A stretch of DNA of 64,000 nt from Planotetraspora thailandica (GTDB lineage Bacteria; Actinomycetota; Actinomycetes; Streptosporangiales; Streptosporangiaceae), in NCBI RefSeq assembly GCF_016863335.1, contig NZ_BOOR01000053.1, forward strand, positions 17,364-81,363, read 5' to 3'. Position numbers and translations under genes: made by a program. The notes beneath the pieces are model-generated. The model ran no database searches. It was not told where the DNA came from and worked only from the letters and a program-made list of their open reading frames with translations. Below are positions 52,182 through 60,864 of this stretch, in pieces. The stretch's first letter is position 1. The number at the start of each line of letters is the position of its first letter.

Positions 52182-52355
52182 TCAGGCACCTTGCGGAATG
52201 CAGACGTTCACCAGTGCGCCCCATGTGCTGACGTAGCCGTTCGTGCCGATCGGGCGCCACTCAAGCGGCGCCGGCGCCGTAGGCTCACCGCACCGCAGTT
52301 CCAGACCACGCCGGGAAACAGACCGCGGGACAGACAGCGACGTGCTGTGACTCAT
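52182..52355 (-). CDS. Small hypothetical protein (57 aa)
   Basis: From ATG 52355, directly preceded by GGGAGGGAGCGGGAG, a strong ribosome site. The sequence contains LELRCGEPTAPAPLEWRPIG and ends NVCIPQGA, with two cysteines and no membrane segment. I do not recognise the family. The good ribosome site and placement upstream of nhaA in the same direction support it being real. Confidence 0.45.
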   Translation of the reverse strand: MSHSTSLSVPRSVSRRGLELRCGEPTAPAPLEWRPIGTNGYVSTWGALVNVCIPQGA

Positions 52356-52455
52356 CTCCCGCTCCCTCCCTGCGTTGTGGATTGCATGCCCAACGGACCC
52401 CACCCTAACAAGCCGTCTCGTACAGCCCGGGGTGATGCTTAAGCGTGCGTTTTCG

Positions 52456-52896
52456 CTATGCCTCGGCTGTTTCGTCGGGGTCTCGTGTCTTTCCGGACGC
52501 GGCGATACCCGTCAGTCGGCAGAGGGCCGTGAATCCGTCCTCTGTGCCGGGCCAGTGTCGCCGTACGGCATTCAGACCGGCGCGACGAACGACACTGCGA
52601 AGGACGGCTGTGACGATGATCGCGTCATCGGCGTAGCCCAGGACGGGGATGAAGTCGGGGACCAAGTCGAACGGGATCGCCAGGTAGACCATCAACAGGG
52701 TGAGCCGAACCCGAACCCCGCGGGGCAGGGTCTTGTCTCCCGCCAAGCGGCGCAGAAGCCGTAACAGGTCCGGCAGGATCCGCAGCGCCTCCTTCAACAG
52801 GCCTGCTTCGGGTCGAACGATGATCAGTGCCCCGATCAGCAGAAGCCAACTGACTATGAGCGCGACGGCGATGCCGAGGACGATGTCCCACCACAT
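52456..52896 (-). CDS. YkvA family membrane protein (DUF1232)
   Basis: 146 residues. An N-terminal membrane helix (IVLGIAVALIVSWLLLIGAL) precedes the DUF1232 core LTLLMVYLAIPFDLVPDFIP and GYADDAIIVTAVL, where the conserved DLxPDxIPxxGxxDD pattern is intact. Function unknown in general. Divergent from the two-component operon (277 bp between starts). Confidence 0.9.
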   Translation of the reverse strand: MWWDIVLGIAVALIVSWLLLIGALIIVRPEAGLLKEALRILPDLLRLLRRLAGDKTLPRGVRVRLTLLMVYLAIPFDLVPDFIPVLGYADDAIIVTAVLRSVVRRAGLNAVRRHWPGTEDGFTALCRLTGIAASGKTRDPDETAEA

Positions 52897-53172
52897 GTGT
52901 CACTCCTTGTTCGTCGTGTCGTCGCCGTCGTCTGATGACCGACCGGGACCGGGCGGCTGGAAGCGAGCTTCCCAGCCGGCAGCTTGGTGCAGGATCAAAC
53001 CCGCGCCTACCGAAGTGCGCGGACGGTCGGCAGGGGTGACCGCATCAGAAGTGATCCTTGCCCCGCACGACGACAGCCATGTTGCCGTGCACGGCCACTG
53101 AGACGATTCTCAGGCGTCCGAATTGGACGCGCTTTATCAGGTGGTCTGTGCTCAGCAGATGTCTATCCTGTG

Positions 53173-54279
53173 ATGGTGCGTGCGGGTTCTGCAGTGGACG
53201 CGGCTACGGCGGTGATCTTCGCCACGTTCATGGCCCTGATGTCGCAAGTCGCTCGGGTGACCCAGCCAGAGGCCCGTCCCGCAACCGCGCTCGGTCTTGC
53301 ACTCCTGGTGGTGTGCGGGTTGGCGTTGGCTCTGCGGCGAATCAATCCGCTGCTCGCCTTCACACTGACCGTGGGCACAGCGGTGGCTTACCTGGGGTTG
53401 CGGTTCGCCGGCTGGCCTATCTACCTCGGCGCGTTCGCGGGTCTGCTGGCGCTCGTATTCGGGGTCACCGAAGCGCGCGTGTGGGTTCCGTTCGCCGCGA
53501 TCGGCGGGGTGGGGATGGCGGTCGCCACGGGCGCGCCGGAAGGCTGGCAGCCCGCTCCGATGATCACAATCGCGGTGGTATGGGCGGCGGTCGCGGTTCT
53601 GGCCGCCCGGGCCACGCAGGTTCGCCGGAAGCTTGCCGAGGAGGAGGCCGCCGGCAGGGTGGTCGAGGAGCGGCTCAGGATCGCCCGAGAGTTGCATGAC
53701 GTGCTCTCCCACAGCCTGGCCACGATCAGCCTGCAAGCCGGCGTCGGACTGCACCTGGTGGACGACCGGCCGGAACAGGCTCGGGAGGCGCTGCACGCGA
53801 TCCGCCAGGTCAGCAATGACGCGCTGGCACAAGCACGCGCCGCATTGGCGGTTGTGCGAGGGCCGGGTGAGGAGCCGCCGCAGGCCGCGCCCGGCCTGGC
53901 GGACCTGGATGCGCTGGTGACGTCGGTGCGCGCGACCGGCTTGGGTGTGGATCTGGCCGTCGACCTGGGGAGCCGCGCGATCCCGGACGTGATATCTGCC
54001 ACCGCCTATCGAATCGTCCAGGAGGCGTTGACCAACGTGATGCGCCACGCCGGACCCGGCGCTCGTGCCCGGACCCATGTCGGGACTGCCCACGGCTGGC
54101 TGGAGATCGACGTCACGGACGACGGCATCGGCGCTGCCGTACCGGCGCACAGCCCCGGCCACGGATTGCGTGGGCTGGCTGAACGGGCCACAGCGGTCGG
54201 TGGCGAGTTGCAGGCTGGCCCGGCTTCCGGCGGTGGCTTCACCCTCCACGCCCGCCTGCCGCTGGGGGCGGAAGGGTGA
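53173..54279 (+). CDS. NarL/DesK-type sensor histidine kinase
   Basis: 368 residues. Five or six N-terminal membrane helices (about 10-145), a short coiled linker (RRKLAEEEAAGRVVEERL), and HisKA_3 with phosphoacceptor H175 in IARELHDVLSHSL. The ATPase domain has YRIVQEALTNVMRHA, VTDDGIG and GHGLRGLAERA. ATG 53173 or GTG 53176 may be used; TATCCT (53164-53169) lies just upstream. The stop overlaps the response-regulator start. Confidence 0.92.
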   Translation: MVRAGSAVDAATAVIFATFMALMSQVARVTQPEARPATALGLALLVVCGLALALRRINPLLAFTLTVGTAVAYLGLRFAGWPIYLGAFAGLLALVFGVTEARVWVPFAAIGGVGMAVATGAPEGWQPAPMITIAVVWAAVAVLAARATQVRRKLAEEEAAGRVVEERLRIARELHDVLSHSLATISLQAGVGLHLVDDRPEQAREALHAIRQVSNDALAQARAALAVVRGPGEEPPQAAPGLADLDALVTSVRATGLGVDLAVDLGSRAIPDVISATAYRIVQEALTNVMRHAGPGARARTHVGTAHGWLEIDVTDDGIGAAVPAHSPGHGLRGLAERATAVGGELQAGPASGGGFTLHARLPLGAEG

Positions 54280-54950
54280 GTGTGCTGCGGGTTGTGCTCG
54301 CCGACGACCAGGTGATGATCCGTTCCGGACTGAGGGCGCTGCTGACCGCCGAACCCGGCCTGGAGGTCGTCGCCGAGGCCGGCGACGGACAGCAGGCGCT
54401 CGCCGCCGCTCGCGCCCATCGCCCCGATGTGATCGTGATGGATATCCGCATGCCGGTGTTGGACGGGCTGGCGGCTACCCGGGCGATCGCCGCCGACCCA
54501 GAACTGTCCGATGTACGGGTGCTGGTACTGACGACATTCGATGAGGACGCACTGGTCTTCGAGGCGATTCGTGCGGGCGCGGCCGGGTTCCTGCTCAAAG
54601 ACGCCGAGCCCACTGAACTGCTGCGCGGCATCCGGGTGGCCGCTGCCGGTGACGCGTTGCTCTCCCCGCAGGCCGCGCGCCGACTGGTCACGGCGTTCGC
54701 GGCCGCTCCCACACCGACCGGGCCTGCCGCGCGAGCACTGGATTTGCTCACCGCGCGGGAACGCGAGGTCGTCGCTCTGGTGGCCCGGGGGTTGTCCAAC
54801 GAGGAGATCGCCGATCGGCTGGTGATCAGCCCCGCGACCTCCCGTACCCACGTCTCCCGGGCAATGGTCAAACTCGCTGCCCGCGATCGCGCGCAACTGG
54901 TCGTCTTCGCCTACGAATCCGGCCTGGTCCACCCCGGCCGCACCAGTTGA
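54276..54950 (+). CDS. NarL/FixJ family response regulator
   Basis: 224 residues. The receiver domain has ADDQ, phosphoacceptor D56 in VIVMDIRMPVLDG and LTTFDED. The LuxR-type helix-turn-helix reads LTAREREVVALVARGLSNEE and TSRTHVSRAMVKL. GTG 54276 overlaps the kinase stop. Likely targets include the membrane-protein gene 200 bp downstream. Confidence 0.94.
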   Translation: MSVLRVVLADDQVMIRSGLRALLTAEPGLEVVAEAGDGQQALAAARAHRPDVIVMDIRMPVLDGLAATRAIAADPELSDVRVLVLTTFDEDALVFEAIRAGAAGFLLKDAEPTELLRGIRVAAAGDALLSPQAARRLVTAFAAAPTPTGPAARALDLLTAREREVVALVARGLSNEEIADRLVISPATSRTHVSRAMVKLAARDRAQLVVFAYESGLVHPGRTS

Positions 54951-55147
54951 CCTGCGCGGATTCCTCCCGAATACGTTCAGCAACGTACGCCGGGATCTCC
55001 GGATACCGGGGCCAACGCAGGTGAAGTGCCGCCGGGCAACCGACGACGTGACCTATGACCGAGCGGAAAGCTACTGGCAGCACCGCAACGGCGAGCTCTC
55101 CCGAACTCGTCGTTGCGACGTCGGCGGTTTCCCAGGAGGTACCGGAA

Positions 55148-55915
55148 ATGATTCTTTCCGCGTTCGGGCGCTCATCCCGCCCGGCGACCCTGAATGAGCA
55201 CACCTCCGATTCGCCCACCCCGGACGAGAAAATGCCCGGATATGAGCGACTATGGCGGCTTGTCTTGGCGGTGGCGATCGTCGGCGGACCGCTCGGCTAC
55301 GACGTCGGCAGCATCCTCATCCCGGCCGTCCACGAGGACGGAGCGACGAGCATCGCGGCGAACGCCGCCGCGAATCCGATCACCAACGCCGTGCACCTGG
55401 TCGCGTACGTCCTCGCCTCTTTCCTGCTCCCTCTCGGAGCGGTCGGCCTCGCGTATCTCGCCTATGCCCGGGCACCGTGGCCGGCCACGATCGGTGGGCT
55501 GCTCGCGGTGGTGGGCTGGCTGCCGTTCTCGGCCCTGACCGCCCTGGACGACCTCACCATGGCCATGGCTGCCCTACCCGACAGTGGTTCGTACGCCACG
55601 CTGTTGGACCAGTTCGCGAACGACGCGGTGATGGGCGGTTACCTGCTCGTCTATATCGTCGGGCATCTGGTGGCTTACGTGTTGCTCGCCGTCGCGCTGC
55701 GCCGAGCCGGAGTCATCCCGAGATGGGCGGCCTGGTCGATGATCGCCAGCAGCCCCCTCACAGTCGCCGTCTTCGTGTTGCCGGGCCGCCCCCTTGTCCT
55801 GGGTGATGTCGCGCTGACTCTGCTCGTGATCGGAAGTGTCCCCGCAGCCCGGGCCATGGCCGGTCTGCCTGGGATTACCCGAAGCGCCGAAAGGGCCAGA
55901 TCGGGATGTGTTTGA
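55148..55915 (+). CDS. Membrane protein downstream of the two-component system
   Basis: About 255 residues with six membrane helices (LVLAVAIVGGPLGYDVGSIL, AVHLVAYVLASFLLPLGAVG, TIGGLLAVVGWLPFSALTAL, LLVYIVGHLVAYVLLAVAL, MIASSPLTVAVFVLPG, VALTLLVIGSVPAAR). I chose ATG 55148 because CAGGAGG (55134-55140) lies 7 nt upstream; an earlier ATG (55055) is weaker. Homologues of this layout are common beside NarL-type systems in actinobacteria and have no known function. Confidence 0.7.
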   Translation: MILSAFGRSSRPATLNEHTSDSPTPDEKMPGYERLWRLVLAVAIVGGPLGYDVGSILIPAVHEDGATSIAANAAANPITNAVHLVAYVLASFLLPLGAVGLAYLAYARAPWPATIGGLLAVVGWLPFSALTALDDLTMAMAALPDSGSYATLLDQFANDAVMGGYLLVYIVGHLVAYVLLAVALRRAGVIPRWAAWSMIASSPLTVAVFVLPGRPLVLGDVALTLLVIGSVPAARAMAGLPGITRSAERARSGCV

Positions 55916-55999
55916 GGCGCGCCGCTGAGGTGAGTTTCACCCTGTATGCCTGACGAGCGGCCGAGGAGAGATCCGGACCGCCTCGGATCGGGAGGACCG

Positions 56000-56449
56000 A
56001 TGCGTCGTGAAATCGTCAGTGGCATGGTGGCCGGAGCGACCGGCACCATGGCCCTCAACATCGTGACCTACCTCGACCAGGCCTTACGGGGCCGGCCGCC
56101 GAGCACCATTCCTGAGCAGACCGCCGGCGAACTGGCCGAACGAGCAGGCCTGGATCTCGGAGAAAAGGCCGGAAACCGCAGGCAGGGGCTGGGACCCCTT
56201 CTTGGCGTCGGGGTCGGGCTCGGCCTGGGCGCGGCTTACGGCCTGTTGCGAGTGCCCCTGCGCGAGGTCCCCCTTCCTGCCGCCGCCGCGGCGCTCGGCC
56301 TGCTGGCCATGGCCGCCAGCGACGTGCCCGCGGCCGCGCTCAGGCTGACCGATCCTCGCGAATGGAGCCCCGCGAGCTGGGTGAGCGACGCTCTTCCCCA
56401 CCTGGGGTACGGAATGGTCACCGCCGCCGTCTACGACTCCATCGCCTGA
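56000..56449 (+). CDS. Small membrane protein of unknown function
   Basis: 149 residues from ATG 56000, which follows GGGAGG; a start at 55946 is possible. Hydrophobic stretches at about 5-22 (EIVSGMVAGATGTMALNIV) and 65-105 (LLGVGVGLGLGAAYGLL, AAAAALGLLAMAASDVPAAAL). A charged loop between them contains TIPEQTAGELAERAGLDLGE. It resembles uncharacterised actinobacterial membrane proteins of similar size. Convergent with crcB2. Confidence 0.7.
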   Translation: MRREIVSGMVAGATGTMALNIVTYLDQALRGRPPSTIPEQTAGELAERAGLDLGEKAGNRRQGLGPLLGVGVGLGLGAAYGLLRVPLREVPLPAAAAALGLLAMAASDVPAAALRLTDPREWSPASWVSDALPHLGYGMVTAAVYDSIA

Positions 56450-56485
56450 CCGTCAGGTCCCCCGGGATCTGAAAACCGCCCCGGT

Positions 56486-56860
56486 TCACCGCCAGATCGC
56501 TTGTGCCAGTGCGGCGCCGACGAACGCCGCACCAAGACCCGCGACCACACTGGCGACGACATTGGCGACGGCGAAGAACCGTGCTCCGGTCTCGGCCAGT
56601 CGCAACGTCTCGTAGGAGAACGTCGAGTAGGTGGTCAGAGCCCCACACAGCCCGGTCCCCAGCAGCAGTTGCACGGTCGACGATGCGGCCCCCGCTGCCA
56701 CAGCGCCCGTCAGCAGGCCGAGGACCAGGCAGCCGAAGATGTTGACGACGAACGTCCCCCAGGGGAAGACCGTGTCGTGCCTGACCTGGATCGCCCGGTC
56801 CGTCAGGTATCGCAGAGGGGCGCCCACGACCGCGCCGGCGATGACCAGCAGCCAATTCAC
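56486..56860 (-). CDS. crcB2: Fluoride channel subunit, Fluc/CrcB (second copy)
   Basis: 124 residues with four helices. Fluc hallmarks are [27 protein letters not shown] and [15 protein letters not shown] (the TTFS/TYSTFS track of pore residues). It exports fluoride as a dimer; two different crcB genes usually make a heterodimer. Start overlaps the DUF190 gene stop by 4 nt. Part of the operon crcB1-DUF190-crcB2. Confidence 0.95.
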   Translation of the reverse strand: MNWLLVIAGAVVGAPLRYLTDRAIQVRHDTVFPWGTFVVNIFGCLVLGLLTGAVAAGAASSTVQLLLGTGLCGALTTYSTFSYETLRLAETGARFFAVANVVASVVAGLGAAFVGAALAQAIWR

Positions 56861-57204
56861 CGAGCCGCCTCCCTGCCCACATATCGAACGACCTCGACCT
56901 CGTCCAGGATCGCGAGTCCTTCACCGACCAACTCGTCGAGTTGCGGCAGGAATGCACGGATCGGTTCGGCCGCATCCACGATCACAATGCAGACCGGGAG
57001 GTCTTCGCTCAACGACAACAGTCGCGCGGTGTGGATGAGCGAGGAGGCGCCGTAGCCCTCCACGCCACGGAAGACGCTCGCTCCGGCGAGACCTGCCTTG
57101 TGCGCCCGGTGCACGATCTCACTCGACAGCGGCCGGTGATGCCACACGTCGCTTTCCCCGACGAAAACCATCAGCCGCATCGCCGTACCTGTCAGACTTG
57201 TCAT
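56857..57204 (-). CDS. DUF190 protein, CrcB-associated
   Basis: 115 residues, a PII-like ferredoxin fold ([54 protein letters not shown]). DUF190 genes are often placed with crcB genes and may regulate the channel. ATG 57204 is chosen because GGAGGG lies just upstream within the crcB1 3' end and the codon overlaps its stop. Confidence 0.9.
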   Translation of the reverse strand: MTSLTGTAMRLMVFVGESDVWHHRPLSSEIVHRAHKAGLAGASVFRGVEGYGASSLIHTARLLSLSEDLPVCIVIVDAAEPIRAFLPQLDELVGEGLAILDEVEVVRYVGREAAR

Positions 57205-57686
57205 CGCGCCCTCCATGCGATCAGCCGGCGCGTCACCTTGGCAGCCGCCCAGACCCCGGCTAGGGCGGTGGACAGGGTGAGCGCCAAATACCCGAGCCCT
57301 GCCCCTGGGTGCCCGAAGTCAACAAGACGCTGGATATCGACGGCGTAGGTGGAGAAGGTCGTGTATCCGCCCAAGATGCCGGTGCCGAAGAAGGGCCGCA
57401 TGAGACGGTGCGCCGCCCACAATTCGGTGATCACCACCATGAAGGCCCCGATGATCACACACCCGGTGAGATTGACCAACAGGGTTGTCCAAGGAAACGC
57501 GCCAGGTGGAGTGGGCCAGAGCAACGACGCACCATAACGCGCGCAAGCCCCGATAGCACCGCCGATCGCAACTACAGCGACCACGGGGCCCTGGCCGCGC
57601 CACAGATCTCGCCGCCATACGGGAACCCTGAAGTCGACATCAGAATCGATCGGCTCGCCTGCCACCTGCGACTGGGGCGCATCCAT
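57201..57686 (-). CDS. crcB1: Fluoride channel subunit, Fluc/CrcB (first copy)
   Basis: 161 residues. An N-terminal cytoplasmic extension of about 30 residues precedes four helices with [27 protein letters not shown] and [21 protein letters not shown] 57686 has AGGAGGAG (about 57694-57701) upstream. A fluoride riboswitch precedes it. First gene of the fluoride operon. Confidence 0.95.
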   Translation of the reverse strand: MDAPQSQVAGEPIDSDVDFRVPVWRRDLWRGQGPVVAVVAIGGAIGACARYGASLLWPTPPGAFPWTTLLVNLTGCVIIGAFMVVITELWAAHRLMRPFFGTGILGGYTTFSTYAVDIQRLVDFGHPGAGLGYLALTLSTALAGVWAAAKVTRRLIAWRAR

Positions 57687-57691
57687 CGACA

Positions 57692-57790
57692 CTCCTCCTA
57701 CCTGTACACGCACGCGCGTTTTTACCAGGTAGGGACCGTTGGCGGCATTACTCGCCGCGGTTCGGGCACGGCGGGCCCCACCGCCGTGCG
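57692..57790 (-). promoter_or_regulatory. Fluoride (crcB) riboswitch with SD-sequestering hairpin
   Basis: On the minus strand GGCGGTGGGGCCCGCC (57785-57770) matches the conserved GGCGATGAGGCCCGCC-type P1/P2 core. It is followed by GAACCGC, a GCGGC/GCCGC stem and the 3' conserved GGTCCCTACC. CCTACCTG then pairs over 8 bp with CAGGTAGG, which runs into the ribosome site AGGAGGAG of crcB1. This arrangement points to translational control by fluoride. Confidence 0.75.
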
Positions 57791-57838
57791 GCACCCCTCA
57801 GAGGCACCGCTTGAACAAGCCTACCGGGCATGAGCGCG

Positions 57839-57857
57839 TTCGCCGTCAGGGGCCTTG
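57839..57857 (+). repeat. Copy of the tRNA-Thr terminator right arm
   Basis: TTCGCCGTCAGGGGCCTTG is identical to 41598-41616, the right half of the tRNA-Thr terminator hairpin. The left half is absent, so it is not a terminator here. It may mark the far edge of the inserted region. Confidence 0.6.
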
Positions 57858-57907
57858 CGCTTGTCCGGTCAAGCTCCAGATCTTGCTAGCGGTCAGGAAC
57901 TCTTCCT

Positions 57908-59380
57908 CTACTTCCGGGTTAAAAGTGCGAGACGGATCGAGCCGAACCGCTTGGCCGGCCCGCTGGTGAAATCGCGGCGAAGTGCCTGGAGGCGCGGGTC
58001 GTTCGCATACCTGGGCGTGAGATCGGGCGAGATCAGCCACACCCGCTGCAGGCCGGCTGCGGCGGCTGTCATCTCCGCGGGTGTGCGTGGTTCGTACACG
58101 CCGGGTGCGTTGGTCAGGTCGACGAGGTGCTCGTACGGTGCCTCGTACACGCTCACGAAAAGGTGAAACCTCTGGGGGACGTACAGGGCGCCGTCTCCGG
58201 GCCGCTCCTCCGCGGCGAGGACGGCGGCCAGCGACCGCAGGTCGTCGGGGCGGCTGTCCGGCTCCCGGATCGCCACCTGGGTGCTCGCCGTCAGGGCACC
58301 GACGAGTACGACCGCAACCGCAGGCGCCGCGTATGCGAGGCCTCCCCGAAGTGCGGACGCCGCGCGCTCCAGACCGATGCCTGCGAGAAGCGCGAGGGCC
58401 GGCACAACGAACAGCGCGTAGCGCGGGCTGTAGATCGGATGCACCTGGGAAATCACGAAGAAGCCCAGGAGCGGCAGGACGACCCACAGCGCCAGCACCG
58501 GGGTCCTCCTCGACCGCCAGGCGCCATAAGCGGCCAGAGCCAGGACCACCACCGCAGCGGCGGCGTTGCCCGCGACCTCGCCGAAGAAGGCCCCCACGTC
58601 TCTCCAGTCCGGCGGGCTCACCCAGAAGAGTTGCGCCTCACGCTCGCCGGAGGCGACGGCCACGAGCGGGAGCAGAGCCGCACAGGCTGCGGCGACCGAG
58701 ATGACCCAGGGCAGGACACGGCGAGGCCGCGCCAGCCGGACGGCCAGCGCATGGGCGGGAAGAAGGAGCAGGGCATAGAGATGAAAGGAACCCAGCAGGA
58801 AGACGCTCACCGCGTAGGCGGCGTACCGGCGCCTGGAGGCATCGCTGAGCGCGGCGACAAGAAGCCACGTGGCCAGAACGGCGACCGCGCTGACGATCGC
58901 GTAGCTCCTGGCCTCCTGGGCGTAGCGGTCTGCCATCGGCAGCAGCGCGTAGATCAGGCCTCCGTACAGGCCGGCCAACGGCCCCGCGAGCCTGCGCCCC
59001 AGTGCGGCCACGCCGTACGCCGCGGCGCCGAAAGCGAGCAGCGACGGGAGCCGCAGCAGGAACTCCGATCCACCGGACGCGGCGAACGGCCGCAGAAGGA
59101 GGTAGTAGAGCGCGTGGACGGCGTCGATGTCTCCGATCAGCTGCCGCATATACGACAACGGCAGCCGGGCGACCACTCCGCTGACCGACTCGTCCCGCCA
59201 CAGGGAGGGCACCGTGATCCGCCAGCTACCGAGCGCCAGAGCCACGATGGCAGGCACCCACACGGCCGCCGTGTCCACGCGGCCCCTTCCGGCGCGCTCG
59301 CCGGGGGATTCAATGACGGACCCGGCTACGGATGAGGGGCCGTCGGGACCACGTGAACGTAGATCAGACGCGCTGTCCAT
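57908..59380 (-). CDS. GT-C family (GT39/PMT-like) membrane glycosyltransferase
   Basis: 490 residues. The signature acidic motif PSLWRDES lies in the first extracytoplasmic loop (about 57-64), as in polyprenyl-phosphate-sugar-dependent GT-C enzymes. About ten helices follow, with YAQEARSYAI (a second conserved loop) and VHPIYSPRYALFVVPAL. The C-terminal ~100 residues are extracytoplasmic. It probably transfers a sugar from a lipid-linked donor to an unknown acceptor. A TACCGT box 6 nt before ATG 59380 suggests leaderless expression. Confidence 0.85.
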   Translation of the reverse strand: MDSASDLRSRGPDGPSSVAGSVIESPGERAGRGRVDTAAVWVPAIVALALGSWRITVPSLWRDESVSGVVARLPLSYMRQLIGDIDAVHALYYLLLRPFAASGGSEFLLRLPSLLAFGAAAYGVAALGRRLAGPLAGLYGGLIYALLPMADRYAQEARSYAIVSAVAVLATWLLVAALSDASRRRYAAYAVSVFLLGSFHLYALLLLPAHALAVRLARPRRVLPWVISVAAACAALLPLVAVASGEREAQLFWVSPPDWRDVGAFFGEVAGNAAAAVVVLALAAYGAWRSRRTPVLALWVVLPLLGFFVISQVHPIYSPRYALFVVPALALLAGIGLERAASALRGGLAYAAPAVAVVLVGALTASTQVAIREPDSRPDDLRSLAAVLAAEERPGDGALYVPQRFHLFVSVYEAPYEHLVDLTNAPGVYEPRTPAEMTAAAAGLQRVWLISPDLTPRYANDPRLQALRRDFTSGPAKRFGSIRLALLTRK

Positions 59381-59634
59381 GGGCAAACGGTAACGGGCAA
59401 AAAACTCACCTGCTAACAACAGCGACCCCACCATCGCGGCAGCTCGTTTCAGGGACAGATCAGACGGGAAGCCGGCCGCGTCGTGTCCGTGGGCAGTGTC
59501 GACGATCGGATGGTCGGAGGCATTGAATCTTGGATAAATGGATCATTAGCCTCAATCTGGTCGGCGACTTGCGCGCCGCCTCGCGGAATCGCCGCCGGGC
59601 ATCCGCGCGCTCGATGTCAGGCTTTGGAGGTACG

Positions 59635-60795
59635 GTGACGCCGGATCCGATCCCCGCAATCGATTACATCTCATCGGGATACGACCCCGACCCCGCGCTG
59701 TCGATGTCGTTGCATGCCGACGCCTACACCGATCCGAAGTGGTTCGACGTCGACCAGAAGGCGATCTTCGCTCGTACGTGGCAGTGGTTGTGCCATGTGG
59801 AGAAGCTGCGGGAGCCGGGAAGCTATGTGACCGGCACGGTGGCCGGCATGCCGATCGTCGCCGTCCGGGACGAGGCAGGCGCACTCCGCGCGTTCTACAA
59901 CGTGTGCAAGCACCGCGCGCACGAACTCCTGACGGGGTCCGGCGTCCGGCGCAGCATCGTGTGCCCGTACCACGCCTGGAACTTCGACCTGGCCGGCCGG
60001 TTGAGGCGAGCGCGCAACACCGGCGACATGCCGGGCTTCGACCCCTCCACGGTGTGCCTGGACCAGATCCAGGTCGCCGAGTTCGGTGGCATGGTCTACG
60101 TCAACCTCGATCCCACGGCGGCTCCTCTGACCGAGCAGGCCGGAGACCTCGAGGCGGAGATCGAGGCGCGGGCGCCGGACGTGGCCAAACTGACCCTCGC
60201 CCGGAGGCTCACGTACACCATCGCCTCCAACTGGAAGAACGTCGTCGACAACTTCCTGGAGTGCTACCACTGCCACGTGGCCCACAAGGACTTCGTCTCC
60301 CTGGTCGACATGAGCACCTACAAGGTCACGACGTACGGGATCTACTCCAGCCACATGGCGCAGGCCGGGAAAACGGACAATTCCGCGTACGACGTGTCAG
60401 GTGCGACGGTCACCGAGCACGCGGTCTGGTGGCTGTGGCCCAACACCTGCCTGCTGCGCTATCCCGGCCGGGGGAACTTCATGGTGCTGCAGATCATCCC
60501 TGACGGCCCGGAACGGACGCGCGAGATCTGGGACTTCTATCTGGAGACCGCAGAGCCGAACGAGGCTGAGGTGGACAGCATCCGGTACATCGACGAGGTT
60601 CTCCAGGTGGAGGACATCGCCTTGGTGGAAAGCGTCCAGCGCGGGATGCGCACCCCCGCGTTCACCCAGGGAAAGATCGTTTACGACCCCAGCGGGTCGG
60701 GGTTGTCGGAGCACGCGGTCCATCACTTCCACGGCCTCGTCCTCGACGCCTACCGAAACGAGCTTGAACGATCCGGCTCGGCCCCCATGAGGTGA
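59635..60795 (+). CDS. Rieske-type aromatic ring/quaternary ammonium oxygenase, alpha subunit
   Basis: 386 residues from GTG 59635 (TTTGGAGG 4 nt upstream; TTG 59530 or ATG 59614 would lengthen it). The Rieske [2Fe-2S] motif CKHRAHEL...CPYHAWNFDL binds the cluster. The mononuclear iron site lies in NWKNVVDNFLECYHCHVAHK (the family D/E-x2-N/H pattern). The sequence resembles glycine-betaine or carnitine monooxygenases more than naphthalene dioxygenases. No reductase gene lies nearby, so the electron donor is encoded elsewhere. Substrate is inference. Confidence 0.88.
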   Translation: MTPDPIPAIDYISSGYDPDPALSMSLHADAYTDPKWFDVDQKAIFARTWQWLCHVEKLREPGSYVTGTVAGMPIVAVRDEAGALRAFYNVCKHRAHELLTGSGVRRSIVCPYHAWNFDLAGRLRRARNTGDMPGFDPSTVCLDQIQVAEFGGMVYVNLDPTAAPLTEQAGDLEAEIEARAPDVAKLTLARRLTYTIASNWKNVVDNFLECYHCHVAHKDFVSLVDMSTYKVTTYGIYSSHMAQAGKTDNSAYDVSGATVTEHAVWWLWPNTCLLRYPGRGNFMVLQIIPDGPERTREIWDFYLETAEPNEAEVDSIRYIDEVLQVEDIALVESVQRGMRTPAFTQGKIVYDPSGSGLSEHAVHHFHGLVLDAYRNELERSGSAPMR

Positions 60796-60828
60796 GGTGC
60801 CGGCGGGTTGCCATGAGAGGGCGGGATG

Positions 60829-60857
60829 AGCCGCCGCCCCAGGTCGGGGCGGCGGCT
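60829..60857. terminator. Bidirectional terminator between Rieske and repeat-protein genes
   Basis: AGCCGCCGCCCC (60829-60840) pairs perfectly over 12 bp with GGGGCGGCGGCT (60846-60857) around AGGTC. GATCTTCTT follows on the plus strand. Confidence 0.8.
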
Positions 60858-60864
60858 GATCTTC

